Assembly: GCF_900142765.1 (NCBI RefSeq)
Contig: NZ_FRCB01000001.1
Location: 124,001-188,000, forward strand
Direction of reading: 5' to 3'
Origin: Roseovarius litoreus
Lineage (GTDB): Bacteria > Pseudomonadota > Alphaproteobacteria > Rhodobacterales > Rhodobacteraceae
Length of the DNA stretch: 64,000 nucleotides
The translations under genes and the position numbers were made by a program. The notes under the pieces were generated by a model. It saw only the letters and a list, made by a program, of their open reading frames with translations, was not told the origin of the DNA and did no database searches. Shown in pieces: positions 59,296 to 64,000 of the stretch; positions within the stretch are counted from its first letter, which is position 1, and each line of letters starts with the position of its first letter.

Positions 59296-59496
59296 GGCCC
59301 TCAATTCGCCAAATGCCCCCGCCCGTTTGATCGGGCGAGGGACTTTCACCGTTCACGGTCATCGGCTCTCCAGCCTGTACCGCGGCCACAGGACACCACA
59401 CAATCCTTTCATCGTTCTTAAAATACTCATTTGCCACGCCCGAAATTCAGCGCGTGCTTCGAGTATTTTTGGAACGGTGAAACGAGGGGCGGTGTG

Positions 59497-60369
59497 ATGC
59501 GGAATGTGGTGCCCATTCTGACCGTGGTCTGCACCCTTTTGGTGATCTGGTATGCGGCGGCGGTCTGGTTGAATGCGCCCTGGGCCTACAACAAGGCCGA
59601 ACGGGCAGGCATCGAACTGAACTTTGCCGATCTGGTGAGCGACACCTGGAGCCAGGACAAGCCGAAACTGCCGGCGCCGCATCAGGTCGGCGCCGAGATT
59701 TGGAAGACGACAGGCGAGATGGTGTTGAACGGGCGCGGTTTTTCCAAGCGCTCCCTTATCTATCACAGCTGGGTCACCTTCAGTGCGACCGCGCTCGGGT
59801 TCTTGCTCGGGACGGGTCTGGGCATCGCACTGGCGATCGGTATCGTCTATAACCGGACGATGGATATGAGCGTGATGCCATGGGTGATCGCATCCCAGAC
59901 CATCCCGATTCTCGCCATTGCGCCGATGATCATCGTGGTGCTGAACGCAGTGGGCATCTCGGGTTTGCTGCCCAAGGCGATGATCTCGATGTATCTGAGC
60001 TTTTTCCCGGTGGTCGTCGGCATGGTCAAGGGATTGCGCAGCCCCGCGCCCATGCAGCTTGATCAGATGCGGACCTGGAGCGCCACGCCGGCGCAGACAT
60101 TCTGGCGGCTGCGGCTGCCGTCGTCCATGCCGTATCTGTTCGCCTCGCTCAAGATCGGCATGGCGGCGAGCCTTGTGGGTGCGATCGTGGGCGAGTTGCC
60201 GACCGGTGCTGTGGCGGGGCTTGGCGCGCGACTGCTGGCGGGTAGCTATTACGGGCAGACCATCCAGATCTGGAGCGCGCTCATCATGGCCGCCACGCTG
60301 GCGGCGATCCTGGTCGGTTTGATCGGCGTTCTGCAGCGCATCACCCTCAAGCGGATGGGGATGGCGTGA
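59497..60369 (+). CDS. ABC transporter permease 1
   Basis: 290 residues, a BPD-type permease: an N-terminal helix, a periplasmic stretch, then SVMPWVIASQTIPILAIAPMIIVVL and the EAA loop ATPAQTFWRLRLPSSMPYLFASLKIGMAASLVGAIVGE. The periplasmic insertion (residues 30-85) is longer than in SsuC. The ATG at 59497 follows GAGGGG. Its stop overlaps the second permease start. Confidence 0.88.
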   Translation: MRNVVPILTVVCTLLVIWYAAAVWLNAPWAYNKAERAGIELNFADLVSDTWSQDKPKLPAPHQVGAEIWKTTGEMVLNGRGFSKRSLIYHSWVTFSATALGFLLGTGLGIALAIGIVYNRTMDMSVMPWVIASQTIPILAIAPMIIVVLNAVGISGLLPKAMISMYLSFFPVVVGMVKGLRSPAPMQLDQMRTWSATPAQTFWRLRLPSSMPYLFASLKIGMAASLVGAIVGELPTGAVAGLGARLLAGSYYGQTIQIWSALIMAATLAAILVGLIGVLQRITLKRMGMA

Positions 60370-61214
60370 TGGGCTGGCTTGTTTTCGCGCTTGGCGTCTG
60401 GGCCGGGGGCTGGTGGCTCAACCATGTGCTGGCGCATAGGCCGAAGACCCGGCTCACCCGTCTGGCGGTTCCGGTCATCTTCGGCGTCACGATCCTCATG
60501 ATCTGGGAGGCGGTGGTGCATGGGCTTGAGATCTCGCCCATACTTCTTCCCCCGCCCAGCCAGATCGCGGTCACCTTCGCCGCGAAAACGGACATCCTTT
60601 GGGAGGATTTCGTACAGACCGTCATCAAGGGCGCGCTGACCGGATATGTCATCGGATGCGGCGCCGCCTTTCTCATCGCGGTGGCGATCGACCGCTTTCC
60701 GTTTCTGCAACGAGGATTGCTGCCGGTGGGCAATTTCGTGGCGGCCCTGCCGATCATCGGCATGGCCCCCATTCTGGTCATGTGGTTCGGTTTCGACTGG
60801 CAATCCAAGGCCGCGGTCGTGGTGGTCATGGTGTTCTTCCCGATGCTGGTGAACACCGTGCAGGGTTTGCAGGACACCAACGCCATGCAGCGCGATCTGA
60901 TGCGCACCTATGCGGCAGGTTACTGGATGACGCTTCTGAAACTGCGGTTGCCGGCCGCGATGCCGTTCATCTTCAACGGTCTCAAGATCGGATCGACCCT
61001 GGCGCTGATCGGGGCGATCGTGGCAGAGTTTTTCGGCTCGCCCATCAAGGGAATGGGCTTCCGTATCTCGACATCAGTCGGGCAACTTGCGCTGGATCTG
61101 GTCTGGGCAGAAATCGCGGTGGCAGCGATGGCCGGGTCGGCCTTCTATGGAGGGATCGCCCTGCTGGAGAAGGCGATGACCTTCTGGCATCCGTCCCAAA
61201 GAGGCAGGACATGA
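60369..61214 (+). CDS. ABC transporter permease 2
   Basis: 281 residues. A BPD-type permease with VAALPIIGMAPILVMWFGFDWQSKAAVVVVMVFFPMLVN and the EAA loop AAGYWMTLLKLRLPAAMPFIFNGLKIGSTLALIGAIVAE. ATG at 60369 overlaps the previous stop (TGATG); a GTG one codon earlier is possible. Two distinct permeases suggest a heterodimer. Confidence 0.88.
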   Translation: MGWLVFALGVWAGGWWLNHVLAHRPKTRLTRLAVPVIFGVTILMIWEAVVHGLEISPILLPPPSQIAVTFAAKTDILWEDFVQTVIKGALTGYVIGCGAAFLIAVAIDRFPFLQRGLLPVGNFVAALPIIGMAPILVMWFGFDWQSKAAVVVVMVFFPMLVNTVQGLQDTNAMQRDLMRTYAAGYWMTLLKLRLPAAMPFIFNGLKIGSTLALIGAIVAEFFGSPIKGMGFRISTSVGQLALDLVWAEIAVAAMAGSAFYGGIALLEKAMTFWHPSQRGRT

Positions 61215-61252
61215 CAATAACGAGAAACCGATTTCAACACGGGAGAAAAGAC

Positions 61253-62245
61253 ATGAAGACAGTCGCAACCACACTGGCCCTTGGGGCCGCAAGCCTTTGG
61301 GCGGGCATGGCGCAGGCCGCAGATGACCTGACCCTGCAGCTCAAATGGGTCACGCAGGCGCAATTCGCGGGCTACTACGTGGCCCAGGATCAGGGCTTTT
61401 ACGAGGAAGAGAACCTGAACGTCACGATCAAGCCGGGCGGCCCGGACATCGCGCCGACGCAGGTCATCGCCGGAGGTGGCGCCGATGTGACCGTGGAATG
61501 GATGCCCGCGGCGCTTTCGGCACGCGAAAAGGGCCTACCGCTGGTCAATATCGCACAGCCTTTCAAAAGCTCGGGCATGATGCTCACCTGCCTGAAAAGC
61601 ACCGGCGTCACCGGGCCCGAGGATTTCCCGGGCCGGACCTTGGGCGTCTGGTTCTTCGGCAACGAGTTTCCCTTTCTCAGCTGGATGAGCCAGCTTGGCG
61701 TTCCGACCGAAGGCGGCGATGACGGGGTGACCGTGCTCAAGCAGGGGTTCAATGTCGATCCGCTGCTTCAGGGGCAGGCCGATTGCATCTCGACCATGAC
61801 CTATAACGAGTACTGGCAGGTCATCGACGCCGGCATCACACCGGAAGAACTGATCACGTTCAAATACGAGGATCAGGGCGTCGCCACCCTCGAGGACGGT
61901 CTCTATGTCATGGAAGACAAGCTGCAGGACCCTGCCGAGGTGGACAAGCTGGTGCGTTTCGTGCGCGCATCGATGAAAGGCTGGAAATGGGCCGAGGAAA
62001 ACCCCGAAGAGGCCGCGATGATCGTCCTCGATAACGATGCGACCGGCGCGCAGACCGAAGAACACCAGATCCGCATGATGGGCGAGGTGGCGAAGTTGAC
62101 GGCAGGCTCGAATGGCGCGCTTGACCCGGCGGATTTCGAACGCACGGTCCAGTCGCTGCTGTCGGGTGGATCGGCACCGGTGATCACCGAGCATCCCGGG
62201 GACGCCGCATGGACCCATGCGATCACCGACAAGGCTCTGAACTGA
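61253..62245 (+). CDS. ABC transporter substrate-binding protein, NMT1/THI5 type
   Basis: 330 residues with a Sec signal ending at AQA (MKTVATTLALGAASLWAGMAQA). The mature protein opens LTLQLKWVTQAQFAGYYVAQDQGFY, the NMT1/THI5 signature for pyrimidine-like ligands, then GGPDIAPTQVIAGGGADVTVEW and GNEFPFLSWM. It likely binds uracil, thymine or a related pyrimidine. GGGAG lies upstream of the ATG. It ends the transporter operon. Confidence 0.9.
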   Translation: MKTVATTLALGAASLWAGMAQAADDLTLQLKWVTQAQFAGYYVAQDQGFYEEENLNVTIKPGGPDIAPTQVIAGGGADVTVEWMPAALSAREKGLPLVNIAQPFKSSGMMLTCLKSTGVTGPEDFPGRTLGVWFFGNEFPFLSWMSQLGVPTEGGDDGVTVLKQGFNVDPLLQGQADCISTMTYNEYWQVIDAGITPEELITFKYEDQGVATLEDGLYVMEDKLQDPAEVDKLVRFVRASMKGWKWAEENPEEAAMIVLDNDATGAQTEEHQIRMMGEVAKLTAGSNGALDPADFERTVQSLLSGGSAPVITEHPGDAAWTHAITDKALN

Positions 62246-62272
62246 GACCGCGTCTTTGCATTACATGATCGG

Positions 62273-62294
62273 CCGGGGCGCAAGCGCGCCCCGG
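62273..62294 (+). terminator. Strong GC hairpin after the transporter operon
   Basis: CCGGGGCGC (62273-62281) and GCGCCCCGG (62286-62294) with loop AAGC, 27 bp after the binding-protein stop. No T-tract follows. The rest of the 282-bp gap to the next gene shows nothing clear apart from AT-rich promoter-like sequence near 62460-62480. Confidence 0.55.
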
Positions 62295-62527
62295 TTCAGC
62301 CTCGGGCCTCGGGCACGCTGACCGCAGAAAACCGGTCGCCACATTCTTGCCTCAATCGCCGGTCTTGCGACAAGCGGCAACGCACCCCCAAGATGTTGAC
62401 GGCTTGATGCAAAAATCCCTTTGAAATAAGGACTTTTCAGGACTCCGCGTCCATGCTACAATTTTCGGTAATATATAAAAGGCCAGTCGGATAACCGGCG
62501 GCGCGAGAGGCAGAAAAGAGTAGTTCC

Positions 62528-63976
62528 ATGAAACTTTGGAGCAGCCAGCGCACCCGCTGGAGTGTGATAGCATTTGCGACGATCTGGATGCTTGTGGTCG
62601 TACCCCTGAGTGCGATCGCAGCCCCCTATGCCGCGATGGTCATGGACGCGCGATCCGGCGAAGTCCTGCACGCGCATAATGCGGATACAAGACTGCATCC
62701 CGCCTCCCTGACAAAGATGATGACGCTTTACGTTGTGTTCGAGGCCGTCGAAAACGGAGAGATCGGGCTGGATACGATGGTCACGATCTCTCAGCACGCG
62801 GCCAGCGAACCGCCGAGCAAGCTGGGGCTGCGGGCCGGCCAGCAGATCCGCCTGCGCCACCTGATCCGCGCGGCGGCGATCAAGTCGGCCAATGACGCCG
62901 CCACCGCTCTTGCCGAAGCGATCGAGGGCTCCGAGGCCCGCTTCGCGCGCCGGATGAACCGCACCGCCAAGGCGATGGGGATGACCCGCACGACCTTCAA
63001 GAACGCTCATGGCCTGACGGAGAACGGGCATCTGTCCACCGCTCGGGACATGACGATTCTCGGGCGGCACGTGTTCTACGACTATCCCGAGTATTACAAC
63101 TTGTTCTCGCGGATCACTGCAGATGCTGGCGTGCGCAAGGTATATCACACCAACCGGGCGCTGCTGAACAGCTACCGTGGTGCCGACGGCATCAAGACGG
63201 GCTATACCCGCGCGGCCGGCTTCAACCTTGTCGCAAGTGCCGAGCGCGGCGGCGAGCGCATTATCGCAACAGTGTTCGGCGGCAATTCCACCGCCTCTCG
63301 CAACGCCAAGGTCGCCGAGCTTCTGGACCTCGGCTTCCGCAAGGCGCCAAGCCGCGTGGCCCTGCACAAGCCGCGCCGTCCTGCCTATGCGGGCCGGATG
63401 CAGGACAGTGCACCAGACGGCGCCTTCGGCAAGACGGTGCGGCTGGCCACGGCCGCGGCGGTCAAGCGCAGCCTGCGCCCGCAGATGCGCCCATCGGCCG
63501 AACCGGCGCCGGTCGTCCTGGCCTCGAAGGAAGATATCGAACAGGCGATCATGGCGGCGCAAGAAACCCGCCTGCCCGTAGAAGAGCCGAAAATCGCCAA
63601 AGGATCAGCGACGCCGCCGCTCCCGAAGATCAACCCCGAGCCACGTCCCGCCGATCTGGTCCTGACCCGGACATCCGAGCCTGCTGCAGATCCCATTCAG
63701 GAGGTGGTGACCCGGGTGTCGACCTCGGGCGGGCGCAACTGGGGCATCAATATCGGGCGCTATCAAAGTCAGTATGAAGCGCAAAAGGTCCTTCTCCAGA
63801 CGGCGCTCAACGAGATGAGCACGCTGGATGGCAGCCTGCGCAAAGTCGTGCGGCGCCCCACCGGATTCGACGCGAATTTCATGGGCCTCTCGCGCGAAAC
63901 CGCGGATCTTGCCTGTCGCCGTCTGGCTGCAAAACAGGTCACCTGTTTCATGATCCAACCCGGCGGTGGTGCCTGA
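62528..63976 (+). CDS. D-alanyl-D-alanine carboxypeptidase (PBP5-type) with SPOR domain
   Basis: 482 residues. The signal/anchor helix (WSVIAFATIWMLVVVPLSAIA) is followed by the penicillin-binding domain: S60LTK, S120AN and K223TG (DGIKTGYT). A long variable linker with Pro/Lys leads to a C-terminal SPOR domain (NWGINIGRYQSQYEAQKVL...LACRRLAAKQVTCF). It trims peptidoglycan pentapeptides; the SPOR domain would place it at the division septum. The length and SPOR tail are typical of Alphaproteobacteria. Confidence 0.93.
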   Translation: MKLWSSQRTRWSVIAFATIWMLVVVPLSAIAAPYAAMVMDARSGEVLHAHNADTRLHPASLTKMMTLYVVFEAVENGEIGLDTMVTISQHAASEPPSKLGLRAGQQIRLRHLIRAAAIKSANDAATALAEAIEGSEARFARRMNRTAKAMGMTRTTFKNAHGLTENGHLSTARDMTILGRHVFYDYPEYYNLFSRITADAGVRKVYHTNRALLNSYRGADGIKTGYTRAAGFNLVASAERGGERIIATVFGGNSTASRNAKVAELLDLGFRKAPSRVALHKPRRPAYAGRMQDSAPDGAFGKTVRLATAAAVKRSLRPQMRPSAEPAPVVLASKEDIEQAIMAAQETRLPVEEPKIAKGSATPPLPKINPEPRPADLVLTRTSEPAADPIQEVVTRVSTSGGRNWGINIGRYQSQYEAQKVLLQTALNEMSTLDGSLRKVVRRPTGFDANFMGLSRETADLACRRLAAKQVTCFMIQPGGGA

Positions 63977-64000
63977 GGGCAGATGCTGCCGGGGGCTCTG

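Noticed and set aside
1..64000. CRISPR arrays, insertion sequences, integrases or prophage genes
   Set aside because: No regularly spaced direct repeats, transposase motifs or phage proteins were seen. The repeats present are short intergenic hairpins or two- to three-copy tandem units.

Overview
The window looks like chromosomal DNA of a high-GC alphaproteobacterium, most likely Rhodobacterales/Rhodobacteraceae (Roseobacter-type). The grounds are the protein families (CobN/CobW-type aerobic B12 synthesis, RutR-like regulators, BKACE enzymes, DUF1636, Lin0512), the tight operons joined by ATGA/TGATG overlaps, and intergenic hairpin elements of the GATATTT..GGCCAGAAGAA type, which I recall as common in that family. 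I saw no insertion sequence, prophage, integrase, rRNA or CRISPR array. The window starts inside a SulP permease gene and ends just after a D,D-carboxypeptidase gene.

Layout. 1-5.2 kb: partial SulP permease; an operon of MoCF-domain protein, GNAT, AhpD-like protein and OmpA protein; divergent sfsA. 5.3-14.3 kb: a carnitine/gamma-butyrobetaine catabolic operon (BKACE, SDR, lipocalin lipoprotein, L-carnitine dehydrogenase-thioesterase fusion, acyl-CoA dehydrogenase, NDP-forming CoA ligase, CaiD-like hydratase) divergent from a GATase/AraC regulator. 14.4-17.4 kb: modE-modABC. 18.1-20.9 kb: a three-gene cluster of DUF1989 protein, class III aminotransferase and a second BKACE, followed by tRNA-Met. 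21-25.4 kb: glutathione peroxidase, FAD-linked oxidase, divergent hemC/hemE. 25.6-29.1 kb: orphan Phd antitoxin, GDPD phosphodiesterase, hydrolase-OsmC fusion, lone receiver protein. 29.3-31.5 kb: DUF1636-cobC-cobD. 31.6-34.2 kb: MltB, a lipoprotein with a possible Cys-His-Asp triad, and a tandem duplication holding two unrecognised membrane microproteins with facing small-RNA candidates. 34.2-37.7 kb: smc. 38-47.1 kb: a B12 riboswitch leading HupE, His-rich protein, CobW, GNAT and CobN, then lrgAB-cobO. 47.3-50.1 kb: SBP56/MtoX, a membrane protein and two Lin0512 paralogues. 50.2-62.2 kb: reductive pyrimidine catabolism (GntR, PreT, PreA, two RutR-like regulators, ureidopropionase-type amidohydrolase, dihydropyrimidinase, NMT1-type ABC transporter). 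62.5-64 kb: D,D-carboxypeptidase with a SPOR domain.

How the genes fit together. The carnitine block can in principle convert gamma-butyrobetaine or crotonobetaine to carnitine and then, through 3-dehydrocarnitine, to glycine betaine and acetoacetate; no transporter is present. The pyrimidine block holds all three reductive steps plus uptake, with two RutR-type boxes in the regulator/operon spacer. B12 genes are spread over three nearby transcription units, only one with a riboswitch.

The most unusual signal is the 33.5-34.15 kb tandem duplication. Two short minus-strand frames differ mostly by synonymous changes, each has a strong Shine-Dalgarno, and each faces a plus-strand hairpin RNA ending in a terminator. 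This resembles a type I toxin-antitoxin or microprotein/sRNA module, but the function is inference.
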